A stretch of 64,000 nt of DNA, taken from contig URGS01000005.1 in NCBI GenBank assembly GCA_900547415.1, forward strand, positions 1 to 64,000, given 5' to 3'. The notes beneath the pieces were generated by a model. That model searched no databases. It saw nothing but the letters and a program-made list of their open reading frames with translations, and had not been told where the DNA came from. Source of the stretch: an uncultured Phascolarctobacterium sp. (GTDB lineage: Bacteria > Bacillota > Negativicutes > Acidaminococcales > Acidaminococcaceae). Below, one piece after another: positions 33,547 through 42,655 of the stretch. The position numbers and the translations under genes are program-made. How positions within the stretch are numbered: the first letter of the stretch is position 1; every line of letters starts with the position of its first letter.

Positions 33547-34893
33547 ATGACCGAAAAAACAAAGACCTATTGTTTAATTAATTATGGATGTCAGATGAAT
33601 GAATCTGATACTGAGCATTATGCTGGACAGTTAGAGGAACTTGGCTATGAGCCTATTGCTGACTTTCATGATGCTGATGTAATTATCGTCAATACCTGCT
33701 GTGTACGTGAAAGTGCAGAAAAGAAAATTGCAGGAAAAATCGGCGAGTTGAAGGCTGTAAAAACCAAAAATCCTGATGTTGTTATCTGCGTTGCTGGCTG
33801 CATGGCACAAAAGGATGGTGAAAAGCTGATTAAAAAGCATCCGCAGGTTGATTTGCTTTTAGGTACTGCCTATGTTAATGATTTTAAACAGATATTCTTA
33901 GATTATTTGGCAGAAAGCAGAAGTAAAAGGGGTAGAGTATACACTGACCTGACTATTCATCAAAATGAGTTTGAGGGACGTTTAGTACGTCAAAGTCCTT
34001 TTTCTGCATGGATTCCCATTATGTATGGATGCAATAATTTCTGCACCTATTGCATTGTTCCCTATGTTCGTGGACGTGAACGCAGCCGCAGTGTAGAAAA
34101 TATCGTAGCTGAGGTTGAGGCTGCTGTTAAAGAAGGCTATAAGGAGTTTACTCTTCTTGGCCAAAACGTTAACTCTTATGGCAAGGACTTTGGCGAAAAG
34201 GAAGCCTTTGCTAAGCTCCTTCGTCGTGTTAACGATATTCCTGGTGTTGAGCGTCTGCACTATATGACAAGTCATCCTAGAGATATGAGTGAAGAGGTTA
34301 TTAAGGCGGTTGCGGAATGTGAGCATATTTGTGAAAGTTTTCATGTTCCCTTCCAATCAGGCAGTACTGAAATACTGCGCCGTATGAACCGTGGCTATAG
34401 CCGTGAAAAATATTTAGAGCTGATTAAGCTTATTCGCAGCTATGTTCCTGATGCTGTTATTACTACTGACATCATTGTAGGTTTCCCTGGTGAAACTGAA
34501 GAGGATTTTCAGGATACTCTTGATTTAGTTAAAGAGGTTGGTTTTGATGCTGCCTTTACCTTTATTTATTCCAAGCGCAGTGGTACTCCCGCAGCTAAAA
34601 TGGATAATCAGGTTCCGCTGCCTGTGAAAAAGGAGCGTCTGAACCGTTTGATGGCATTGCAAAACGAAAATAGCCTGCATTGTCATGAAAAGCTGGTTGG
34701 CAAGGTTGTAGAGGTATTGGCTGAAGGTCCCAGCAAGCAGGCAAATGTTTGGGCTGGACGCAGCCGTACCGGAGTATTGGTGCTGTGGCCAGTAGAAGAC
34801 AAGGAATATAAGGTTGGCGATAAGGTGTATGTACAGATTGATGCTGCACAAACATGGTTAGTGAAAGGTAAGGCGGTTGAGCATGGCTGCTAA
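33547..34893 (+). CDS. miaB: tRNA-2-methylthio-N6-dimethylallyladenosine synthase
   Basis: Adds the methylthio group to i6A37 in tRNA, the product of MiaA encoded downstream. The N-terminal UPF0004 domain has cysteines in YGCQMN, VNTCCVRESA and VAGCMAQK for one cluster. The radical-SAM domain has CNNFCTYCIVPYVRGRERSR for the other. A TRAM domain closes the protein (about 380-445). The length of 448 is normal. It overlaps the mutS start region by about 11 nt. Confidence 0.97.
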   Translation: MTEKTKTYCLINYGCQMNESDTEHYAGQLEELGYEPIADFHDADVIIVNTCCVRESAEKKIAGKIGELKAVKTKNPDVVICVAGCMAQKDGEKLIKKHPQVDLLLGTAYVNDFKQIFLDYLAESRSKRGRVYTDLTIHQNEFEGRLVRQSPFSAWIPIMYGCNNFCTYCIVPYVRGRERSRSVENIVAEVEAAVKEGYKEFTLLGQNVNSYGKDFGEKEAFAKLLRRVNDIPGVERLHYMTSHPRDMSEEVIKAVAECEHICESFHVPFQSGSTEILRRMNRGYSREKYLELIKLIRSYVPDAVITTDIIVGFPGETEEDFQDTLDLVKEVGFDAAFTFIYSKRSGTPAAKMDNQVPLPVKKERLNRLMALQNENSLHCHEKLVGKVVEVLAEGPSKQANVWAGRSRTGVLVLWPVEDKEYKVGDKVYVQIDAAQTWLVKGKAVEHGC

Positions 34894-37468
34894 TGCTGAA
34901 AGCTGCACTCCTATGGTGCAGCAATATATGGCTGTCAAACAGGAGCATCAAAATGAGCTGCTGTTTTTCAGGCTGGGCGATTTTTATGAAATGTTTTTTG
35001 AGGATGCTATTACTGCATCTCGTGAGCTTAATCTTACACTGACTAAGCGTGCTGGTGGCAGCAAGGGAAGTATTCCCATGTGTGGTGTTCCTTACCATTC
35101 TGTAGATGGCTATATTGCTAAGCTTATTAAAAAGGGCTATCGCATAGCTATTTGTGAGCAGGTTGAGGACCCTAAGATGGCCAAGGGCATTGTTGAGCGT
35201 AAAGTTATCAAGATTATTACTCCAGGTACTGCTTTAAATGAGCAGCTTTTGGAAGATAAGCATAATCGTTATCTTGTGCTGCTGCTTGAGGGCGGTGACG
35301 AGCTTTGTTTGGCTGCTGCAGATGTATCTACAGGTGAATGTCAATGGTATATGGCTCATGGTACAGAGCGGATGAACGATGTTTTAGAGCAGCTTTATCG
35401 TTTGCAGCCTGCAGAGATAGTGATGGCGCCAGGTCTGGAACAGGAGAATGTACTAAAGGAATGGCTGCGCAGCAGGCTGCCTGAGTGCGCTATTTGTACT
35501 TATGCAGAGGAAAATACTGAGGCTGATTATTTTGACAACCATTTTGCTGATGCAGATGTAGAAGATTTAGTCCATCAGACTGTAGAGCTGCTTCTGCGTT
35601 ATCTGCATGCAACTGTAATGGCTGATTTAAGTCATATTAACCGTTTGCGTGAGATCCTTAAGAACAGCTTTATGAGCCTTGATGTCACTGCTATACGTAA
35701 TTTGGAGCTGGTGCGTAATATGCAGGATGGCTCCAAGCGCGGGACCCTCCTGGATGTTCTTGATTTTACCAAAACCTCCATGGGAGCTCGTCGTTTGCGC
35801 AGCTGGATTGAATGTCCTCTTTTGGACGTAGTACGTATTCGTGAGCGTCAGGAGGCGGTTTCAGAGCTGCTGGAAAATACTTCTTTGCGAGATGCTGTTG
35901 CCGAGCAGCTAAAGGCGGTATTTGATTTAGAGCGTATTGTTTCTCGTATTGAAATTGGCAGTGCTAATGCAAGAGACCTTGTTTCCCTGCGTAATTCTTT
36001 GGCTGTTTTACCGCAGCTAAAGCAAATATTGAGCGGCTGTCAGTCTGGCAGACTGCAAAGGTTGTGCAGTTTGCTTCATCTCCATGAGGATTTAGTAGAG
36101 GTTCTGATGCGTGCCATTGTAGATGAGCCTCCTTTCTCCGTTCGTGAAGGTGGCATGATAAAAACAGGCTACAATAGTGAGCTGGACGAGCTTCATCTGA
36201 TTGCTAAAGATAATAAGACCTGGATGCAGAACTTTGAACTGAAAATCAAAGAGGAAACTGGTATTAAAACCATGAAGGTTGGCTTTAATAAAGTCTTTGG
36301 CTATTATATTGAGGTTTCAAAAGGACAGACCAGCAGTGTGCCTGATTACTTTGTTCGTAAGCAGACTCTGGTTAATGCAGAACGGTACATTGTTCCTGAA
36401 CTCAAGGAGTTTGAAAATAAAATTCTTAGTGCCAAGGAAAAAATTCAACAGCTTGAATTCTATCTTTTTGATGAACTGCGCAGCCTAATCCGCAGTAAAA
36501 TTGCAGAAATTCAGGAGACAGCCAGAGCTATTGGTACTATTGATGTGCTTAATGGTCTCGCTTTAGCGGCCTATAAATACAATTACGTGTGTCCGGAGCT
36601 GAACAGCAAGGGCGATATTAAGATTGAAGAAGGTCGTCATCCTGTTGTAGAAAGGCTTTTAGAAAAGGAAATATTTGTTCCTAATAATTGCCAGCTTAAT
36701 AATGATGACGAGCGTATGATGGTTATTACTGGTCCTAATATGGCCGGTAAATCTACATATATGCGTCAGGTAGCGCTTTTAGTGCTGATGACTCAGATGG
36801 GCAGCTTTATTCCTGCACGTCAGGCTAATATCTGCCCTGTTGATAAAATATTTACCCGTGTTGGCGCTAGTGATGACTTGGCAACTGGTCAGAGTACGTT
36901 TATGGTAGAAATGAATGAGGTTGCTCAGATTCTCCATTCTGCCACTAAAAACAGCTTGATTATATTGGATGAGGTTGGTAGAGGTACCAGCACTTTTGAC
37001 GGTATGAGCATTGCTCGTGCAGTAATGGAGTATATTCACAGCAAGATTAAGGCAAAAACTTTATTTGCTACTCACTATCATCAGCTTATTGCCCTGGAGC
37101 AGGAGCTGAGTGGTGTCAAAAATTATTCTGTAGCTGTTAAGGAACGCGGTAAGGATATTGTTTTCCTGCGTCGAATTGTTCCAGGAGGCACCGACCGCAG
37201 CTATGGCGTGCATGTTGCTCGTTTAGCAGGTTTGCCCAAAAAGGTATTGGACAGAGCAGAAGAAATCTTGGCTGAATATGATAATGATAATGGTATGAGC
37301 AGTCGTACCGCTGTTGCTGAAGCGCAGCCCCAGATGATGGGTTCTCTGTTTACCAGTGCAATTACAGAACAGCTTTTACATATGGATGTTATGAGCATGA
37401 CGCCGATTGAGGCAATGAATGCTTTGTATAAGCTTCAGGACGAGGCTAGAAAGGAGAGCGGCAGATGA
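34883..37468 (+). CDS. mutS: DNA mismatch repair protein MutS
   Basis: Recognises mispairs. The mismatch-binding domain has LGDFYEMFFEDA, carrying the Phe-x-Glu wedge motif. The ATPase domain has TGPNMAGKST (Walker A, about 615), then DDLATGQSTFMVEM, IILDEVGRGTSTFDG (Walker B) and ATHYHQL. The length is 861. ATG 34883 is preferred over TTG 34877, given AAGGCGG at 34869. Its stop overlaps mutL by 4 nt. Confidence 0.97.
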   Translation: MAANAESCTPMVQQYMAVKQEHQNELLFFRLGDFYEMFFEDAITASRELNLTLTKRAGGSKGSIPMCGVPYHSVDGYIAKLIKKGYRIAICEQVEDPKMAKGIVERKVIKIITPGTALNEQLLEDKHNRYLVLLLEGGDELCLAAADVSTGECQWYMAHGTERMNDVLEQLYRLQPAEIVMAPGLEQENVLKEWLRSRLPECAICTYAEENTEADYFDNHFADADVEDLVHQTVELLLRYLHATVMADLSHINRLREILKNSFMSLDVTAIRNLELVRNMQDGSKRGTLLDVLDFTKTSMGARRLRSWIECPLLDVVRIRERQEAVSELLENTSLRDAVAEQLKAVFDLERIVSRIEIGSANARDLVSLRNSLAVLPQLKQILSGCQSGRLQRLCSLLHLHEDLVEVLMRAIVDEPPFSVREGGMIKTGYNSELDELHLIAKDNKTWMQNFELKIKEETGIKTMKVGFNKVFGYYIEVSKGQTSSVPDYFVRKQTLVNAERYIVPELKEFENKILSAKEKIQQLEFYLFDELRSLIRSKIAEIQETARAIGTIDVLNGLALAAYKYNYVCPELNSKGDIKIEEGRHPVVERLLEKEIFVPNNCQLNNDDERMMVITGPNMAGKSTYMRQVALLVLMTQMGSFIPARQANICPVDKIFTRVGASDDLATGQSTFMVEMNEVAQILHSATKNSLIILDEVGRGTSTFDGMSIARAVMEYIHSKIKAKTLFATHYHQLIALEQELSGVKNYSVAVKERGKDIVFLRRIVPGGTDRSYGVHVARLAGLPKKVLDRAEEILAEYDNDNGMSSRTAVAEAQPQMMGSLFTSAITEQLLHMDVMSMTPIEAMNALYKLQDEARKESGR

Positions 37469-39666
37469 TCAGCGAAGGTCGTGTACAATTACTTGATACA
37501 AATACGGCTAACCAGATTGCAGCAGGTGAGGTTGTTGAAAAGCCAGCCTCCGTTGTAAAAGAGCTGGTAGAAAACGCTCTCGATGCAGGCGCAAATAAAG
37601 TAGAAGTAACAATTTATGCTGGTGGTACTGAATATATCCGCGTAGTGGATAACGGTATTGGTATGAATGAGGACAATGCACGCTTGGCAGTTCTTCGTCA
37701 TGCTACCAGTAAGATTCGCAGTGCTGATGATTTGCTGACACTCCATACATTGGGATTCAGAGGCGAAGCTTTGCCAAGTATTGCTTCTGTATCTAAGTTT
37801 ACCTTGATTACACGTCCTGCAGCAGACGAATTTGCTACATCAATATATATTGACGGCGGCGAAAGCATGGAGGTTTCCTCTGCTGGCGGCAGTGCTGGTA
37901 CAACAGTTATTGTGGAGCAGCTTTTCTTTAACGTACCTGCCCGCAGAAAATTTCTTAAAACAGTCAGCACAGAGGGACGCTATATCAGCGAGCTTTTGAC
38001 TAAGCTGGCACTTTCTCGTCCTGATGTGCGTTTCAAGCTTGTCAGCAATGATAAAGAGGTGCTCAGTACCCCTGGTGATGGAGATTTGGCGTCAGCTATT
38101 AGGGCACTTTATGGTAAGAATGTTGCTTCTGAACTTTTAAGTGTGGAGCTTTTGGATCCTAAGATTACTATTCAGGGCTTTATTGGCAAACCCACTCTTT
38201 TAAAGGGCACTCGTCAGTGGCAGACAATTTTTGTCAACGGTCGCAGTATCAGCAACAAGATGATTGCCAAGGCCATTGACCATGCCTATCAGTCCCAAAT
38301 TCCCAAGAGTGGTTTTCCCTTTGCAGTGCTTAATGTTATTGTAGATACTGCTTCCATAGATGTTAATGTGCATCCGCAAAAGAGTGAGATTAAGTTCAGC
38401 GACGACAGCACTGTTTATAAAGCAATGTATAAAGCATTGACGGACGCTCTTACCAGGCCTATGAGTGCCCATAAAACTCAAATAAGCCTGCTGCCTGATT
38501 CTGAGCTTAATGCTTATGTTAAAGAAAAACAAGCAAAACTAGAACAAAAGCTTACTTCAGAGCAGACTGTAAGGCCAATTAGTTCTTCTCAAGTAAGCAC
38601 TAATAAGGATTTTATCAGCGGAGCACCTGATTATAGACAAATTTTTAAAACTCCTATGGGAGAAATCTTCCGTACTCCTGAACCAGAGGAAGCTGTTGCT
38701 GCAGTTAAGCAGGATACTAGTCCTGAAGCTGTTGAACAGCAAGCTGCAGTGCAAACCAGTGTCGATAATTTAGATGCTGTTAAGACTTCTGCTACTGCTG
38801 AAAGTGAACCTGTTGTTGCAGTTCAGAGGGAAGCTTTATCAGAAAATATAAAAGCAGATGGTGAAATGGCAGACGCAGAAGAGCTGCTGACAGTACAGGA
38901 AGCTCCGAAAATGGCGGAAGATGCACCTGTTGTTGAGCAGCAGACTATGTGGAAGCCCTTTGAAGATTTTGATAATGGCAAACGTGAAACTGTTATGGCT
39001 GTTCATGAGGCTAGAAACGAATTTGCTCAGGAGCAGACCAGTGCTGGTGTAGAGCGTGAGACCATAGCCTTTACTGATACAGATAATGTCATGGCAACTA
39101 TCTGGCCTATTGGTCAGGTGGATAAAACCTTTATTATTGCTCAATCAGAGGATACTCTTTATCTAATAGATCAACATGCGGCTCACGAGCGTATTTTGTA
39201 CGATAAACTGGTTGCTGCGCGCGATAACATTCCTGCACAACAGCTTTTGATGCCTCTTTATATAGACATGGATGCTGACGATATAGCTCTTGTTTTACAG
39301 CATAAGGATGAGTTTATGGCTCTTGGAGTTGAGGCTGATGCTGCAGGTGAGGAGATTCTGAGGATTTCCAGCCTGCCGACTGATATAAAAGCGGAAGATG
39401 CAGAGGATTTTATCAAGGAGATTAGCAAAATGCTGCGAGAGCTGCGTTCTGTTTCTGCCAGTGACTTGAGACAGGAGCTGCTGCATATGACTGCCTGCAA
39501 GGCTGCTATTAAGGCAGGGCAGCTGCTGAATATGCGTCAGATGCGTCAGCTGATTGTGGATTTGTGCAATACTACTCATCCGTTTACCTGTCCCCATGGA
39601 CGTCCCTGCATGATTGAGATTGATAGCGATAAGCTTTATAAAATGTTTAAAAGGACTGGCTTTTAA
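37465..39666 (+). CDS. mutL: DNA mismatch repair protein MutL
   Basis: A GHKL ATPase that links MutS to strand removal. The ATPase motifs are ELVENALDAGA, VVDNGIGM and LHTLGFRGEALPSI. A long acidic, Ala/Glu-rich linker (about 345-500) precedes the C-terminal domain. The endonuclease-type motifs are present: DQHAAHERILYD, ACKAAIKAG and CPHGRP. The first has Asp where the last Glu of DQHA-x2-E-x4-E is usual. Length is 733. It begins in the ATGA overlap with mutS and ends in an overlap with the following gene. Confidence 0.96.
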   Translation: MISEGRVQLLDTNTANQIAAGEVVEKPASVVKELVENALDAGANKVEVTIYAGGTEYIRVVDNGIGMNEDNARLAVLRHATSKIRSADDLLTLHTLGFRGEALPSIASVSKFTLITRPAADEFATSIYIDGGESMEVSSAGGSAGTTVIVEQLFFNVPARRKFLKTVSTEGRYISELLTKLALSRPDVRFKLVSNDKEVLSTPGDGDLASAIRALYGKNVASELLSVELLDPKITIQGFIGKPTLLKGTRQWQTIFVNGRSISNKMIAKAIDHAYQSQIPKSGFPFAVLNVIVDTASIDVNVHPQKSEIKFSDDSTVYKAMYKALTDALTRPMSAHKTQISLLPDSELNAYVKEKQAKLEQKLTSEQTVRPISSSQVSTNKDFISGAPDYRQIFKTPMGEIFRTPEPEEAVAAVKQDTSPEAVEQQAAVQTSVDNLDAVKTSATAESEPVVAVQREALSENIKADGEMADAEELLTVQEAPKMAEDAPVVEQQTMWKPFEDFDNGKRETVMAVHEARNEFAQEQTSAGVERETIAFTDTDNVMATIWPIGQVDKTFIIAQSEDTLYLIDQHAAHERILYDKLVAARDNIPAQQLLMPLYIDMDADDIALVLQHKDEFMALGVEADAAGEEILRISSLPTDIKAEDAEDFIKEISKMLRELRSVSASDLRQELLHMTACKAAIKAGQLLNMRQMRQLIVDLCNTTHPFTCPHGRPCMIEIDSDKLYKMFKRTGF

Positions 39667-40454
39667 TGACTGATAGAAAATTTATTGTGACAGAAGGACG
39701 TACAGGTGGTGAGCTGGTTGCTCAGGCTCAAAAGTGGGCTGAGCAGCTTGATGCTGTCTATATGCCACGCTCCCACAGTAAAAGCCTTGATGTTATTTTA
39801 GAAGAACAGAATCTTGAGGCCATTCTTATTGCTACTCGTCAAGGACCAAGGCTTTACAGTAGAGCCGGTGAGTTTGCCTATCACCCTGGTATGGCTGTAC
39901 TGCGTCTGCAGCAGCTTAAGCGTGGTGAGCGTGACCATTTTGTCAGTGCTTTGGCGTTGGAGCCTGGCATGAGCGTATTAGATGGTACCTTGGGCTTAGC
40001 CAGCGACGCTGCTATTGCCTCCTACATTGTAGGGGAGCAGGGTGTTGTTGTTGGCACAGAGGCTTCACCACTGCTGCATTTCGTTGTCAGCCGTGGATTA
40101 CAAACATATGAGTCTGAGGATGATGATTTGACTGGTGCGCTACGACGAATTAAGGCGATTCAGTGTGGTGCAGAGAAATATTTGCGCCAATGTGCTGAAG
40201 AGCATAGGTGTTTTGATGTTATATATTTTGACCCAATGTTCAGACGTCCTGTTCAAGGATCTGTTTCAATGGATGCTCTGCGTCCCTTGGCTTACGAGCA
40301 TCCATTAAGTAGTACAGCTATTCAGCTTGCTTTAGAGCTGGCACCCCGTGTAGTAATCAAAGAACGTAATGAATATGTATTAAGAGAATATGGCTGTCAG
40401 GAATTTGTTGGCGGAAAGTACAGCAAGATAAAATTTGGCATTATAAGGAGGTGA
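39666..40454 (+). CDS. RsmJ-like SAM-dependent methyltransferase
   Basis: A 262-residue class I methyltransferase. The C-terminal half resembles RsmJ/YhiQ, which methylates G1516 of 16S rRNA: MSVLDGTLGLASDAAIASYIVG is the SAM-binding motif, and VIYFDPMFRRP has the family's DPMF. The N-terminal 80 residues (TEGRTGGELVAQAQKWAEQL, GPRLYSRAGEFAYHPGM) fit RsmJ-like proteins of Firmicutes often found between mutL and miaA, as here. The substrate is not proven. It overlaps mutL by 1 nt. Confidence 0.7.
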   Translation: MTDRKFIVTEGRTGGELVAQAQKWAEQLDAVYMPRSHSKSLDVILEEQNLEAILIATRQGPRLYSRAGEFAYHPGMAVLRLQQLKRGERDHFVSALALEPGMSVLDGTLGLASDAAIASYIVGEQGVVVGTEASPLLHFVVSRGLQTYESEDDDLTGALRRIKAIQCGAEKYLRQCAEEHRCFDVIYFDPMFRRPVQGSVSMDALRPLAYEHPLSSTAIQLALELAPRVVIKERNEYVLREYGCQEFVGGKYSKIKFGIIRR

Positions 40455-40458
40455 GGCA

Positions 40459-41382
40459 GTGAAGGAAAGAGTAGTAGTTATATTGGGGCCAACAGCCACA
40501 GGTAAAAGTCACTGTGCAATTGAGGTTGCTAAACGTTTTAACGGTGAAATCATATCTGGCGATTCCATGCTTGTCTACAAGGAAATGAATATTGGTACAG
40601 CTAAGCCTACTGCTGACGAATTGCAGGCTGTTCCTCATCATCTGGTAGATATTCTTCCTCCTGACGCTTCCTTTAATGTTGTGGATTTTGTTGAGCAGGC
40701 TAAGGCTTTGATTGCAGACATCAACAGCAGAGGAAAATTGCCTATTATTGCAGGGGGAACAGGACTTTATATTAAAGCTCTTTTAGAGGATTATGCCTTT
40801 AACAGCGTAGATGAGGATACGGAGCTGCGCCGTAGTCTGGAGGCTGAAGCCGACACTAATGGGACAGAAGCTCTTCATAAACGGTTGGCTGAGCTTGATC
40901 CTGACGCTGCAGAGCGTATTCATCCTAACAATGTACGTCGTGTGGTGCGCGCTCTGGAGTCTGCTTTAAGGGGTGATACAATTAGCCAGCAGGGTGCAGC
41001 GGAAAGTCCCTACGATGCTCTTGTTTTTGGCCTTAATATGGAGCGTTCTGCTTTATATGAAAGGATTAACCGACGTGTAGATCTTATGCTGGAAGCTGGC
41101 TTGGAGCAGGAGGTTCGCCGCCTTCTGGAGCAGGGCGTTTCGTCTGAATGTCAGTCCATGCAGAGCATTGGCTATCGTCAGATGGTTTGGTATTTAAATG
41201 GAAGCATGAGTTATGAGGATGCTGTTGATAAGCTTAAGCAGGCGACTCGCAATTTCGCTAAGCGTCAGGTTACATGGTACAAAAAGATGCCTTATATTAA
41301 TTGGCTGGAGCTTGAGCCAGAGCCTGACTACACTGATGTAGTGGAGAGAATTTGCGAAAAGCTTGTGCAAAAGTATAAATAA
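40459..41382 (+). CDS. miaA: tRNA dimethylallyltransferase
   Basis: Attaches an isopentenyl group to A37 of tRNAs reading UNN codons; MiaB then methylthiolates it. The P-loop is LGPTATGKSH, and the substrate regions are GDSMLVYKEMNIGTAKPT, HHLVDIL and AGGTGLYIKALL. The C-terminal part has QSIGYRQMVWYL and FAKRQVTWYK. The start is GTG at 40459 behind AAGGAGGTGAGG. Length is 307. The hfq promoter lies in its 3' end. Confidence 0.97.
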   Translation: MKERVVVILGPTATGKSHCAIEVAKRFNGEIISGDSMLVYKEMNIGTAKPTADELQAVPHHLVDILPPDASFNVVDFVEQAKALIADINSRGKLPIIAGGTGLYIKALLEDYAFNSVDEDTELRRSLEAEADTNGTEALHKRLAELDPDAAERIHPNNVRRVVRALESALRGDTISQQGAAESPYDALVFGLNMERSALYERINRRVDLMLEAGLEQEVRRLLEQGVSSECQSMQSIGYRQMVWYLNGSMSYEDAVDKLKQATRNFAKRQVTWYKKMPYINWLELEPEPDYTDVVERICEKLVQKYK

Positions 41383-41392
41383 GTTGTATAAT
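41363..41392 (+). promoter_or_regulatory. Promoter of hfq
   Basis: -35 TTGTGC (41363-41368), 18-nt spacer, -10 TATAAT (41387-41392), overlapping the end of miaA and 33 nt before hfq. It gives hfq its own transcript besides the operon. Confidence 0.6.
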
Positions 41393-41424
41393 ATAGGTGT
41401 ATATATTGGATTGGAGGGGTTATT

Positions 41425-41673
41425 ATGCTTAATGCAGCAAAACCGGCAATGAATTTACAAGATAGCTTTTTGAATCATGTACGCAAAGAGAATTTGAGCG
41501 TTATCATTTATTTGATGAACGGATTCCAAATTCGTGGTCTTGTACGTGGTTTTGATAATTTTACAGTTATTATTGAAAATGAAGGCAAACAGCAATTAGT
41601 CTACAAGCACGCTATTTCTACTATTTCTCCTGCTACTAACATTACTATTATGCAGCCGGAAAGAAAGGATTAA
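41425..41673 (+). CDS. hfq: RNA chaperone Hfq
   Basis: A hexameric Sm-like RNA chaperone. In 82 residues both Sm motifs are visible: LQDSFLNHVRKENLSVIIYLMNG-F-QIRG with FDNFTVII, and the second motif VYKHAISTISP. The His of YKHAIS lines the proximal RNA site. It follows miaA in the order common to many bacteria. The short C-terminal tail makes it a minimal Hfq. A terminator follows. Confidence 0.96.
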   Translation: MLNAAKPAMNLQDSFLNHVRKENLSVIIYLMNGFQIRGLVRGFDNFTVIIENEGKQQLVYKHAISTISPATNITIMQPERKD

Positions 41674-41687
41674 GCAGGCTTTACAGG

Positions 41688-41720
41688 AAAAACGGCGCTC
41701 AGGCGTTGTTTTTCTTTTTT
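41688..41720 (+). terminator. Terminator after hfq
   Basis: AAAAAC (41688-41693) pairs with GTTTTT (41708-41713), with GGCG/CGTT inside and CTTTTTT after. Confidence 0.75.
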
Positions 41721-41747
41721 AGAGAGTAAATATAGGTGTGATGAGCG

Positions 41748-42641
41748 ATGTTTAATTATTTTGCATTATTTATGGAATATTTGACAGTTGAATTGGGCTT
41801 GTCACAAAACACTAAAATCGCTTATGAAAGAGATTTGCGTCTGCTGCAGAAATCATTAAGGCTTGCAAGTCAGGAGGAGCTGCTGCTTGTTACTCGCAAA
41901 GAGCTTTTGGGATATTTGTCCCAGCTCAAGGCAGAGGGAAAGTCAGCGTCGACCATAGCTCGCAAGCTGGCTTCCATTAAGGCCTTCTATCGTTTTCTGA
42001 CAGCAGAGCGTTATATTAAGCATGACCCTGCAGAGGTTTTGGAAGCGGCCAACAAGGGCCTGCAGCTTCCTAAGGTGCTTTCGCTTACAGAGGTTGAGTC
42101 CTTGCTGGATGAGCCTAATCTAGGTACGTTAGAGGGATATAGAGACAAAACCATGCTGGAAGTTCTTTATGCAACTGGTATGCGTGTATCTGAGCTTATT
42201 AGTATTCCTGTAGGCAATGTTGATTTAAAAATGCAATACCTGATTGCTAGAGGCAAGGGTTCAAAGGAGCGTATTATTCCTTTAGGAAGCATTGCTGTAA
42301 AATATTTGACGCGTTATTTGGAGGTTGTACGCCCGCAGCTTTTGAAAAATGACACTGATGAGGTCAAGGAGTTGTTTCTGAGTACATGGGGCAGGGCTAT
42401 GACTAGACAGCGTTTTTTTGAAATTATAGAAGGGTATGGCAAACAGGCAGGCATTACGAAGAAAATTACGCCACATATGCTGCGCCATTCCTTTGCTACC
42501 CATATGCTTAATAATGGTACTGATTTACGTGTAGTGCAAGAGCTTTTGGGACACGCTGATATATCTACAACTCAAATCTATACACACATGGATATGGAAA
42601 GATTAAGGGAGGTCTATTCTAAGGCTCATCCCCGTGCATAA
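41748..42641 (+). CDS. Xer-type tyrosine recombinase (XerD-like)
   Basis: A 297-residue site-specific recombinase that should resolve chromosome dimers. The N-terminal core-binding SAM-like domain (1-95) precedes the catalytic domain with Arg in YATGMRVSEL, Lys in ARGKGSKER, HMLRHSFATHML (His-x-x-Arg), GHADIS and the nucleophile Tyr in TQIYTHMD. It is full length with all catalytic residues. Its place in core genes, with no attachment site or phage genes, argues for a housekeeping XerD/XerC role. Confidence 0.88.
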   Translation: MFNYFALFMEYLTVELGLSQNTKIAYERDLRLLQKSLRLASQEELLLVTRKELLGYLSQLKAEGKSASTIARKLASIKAFYRFLTAERYIKHDPAEVLEAANKGLQLPKVLSLTEVESLLDEPNLGTLEGYRDKTMLEVLYATGMRVSELISIPVGNVDLKMQYLIARGKGSKERIIPLGSIAVKYLTRYLEVVRPQLLKNDTDEVKELFLSTWGRAMTRQRFFEIIEGYGKQAGITKKITPHMLRHSFATHMLNNGTDLRVVQELLGHADISTTQIYTHMDMERLREVYSKAHPRA

Positions 42642-42655
42642 AAAGGAGAAATTCC

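Noticed and set aside
41748..42641. Tyrosine recombinase as a phage or island integrase
   Set aside because: It lies in a core gene run with no attachment repeats, tRNA gene or phage genes, and it has Xer-type length and motifs.
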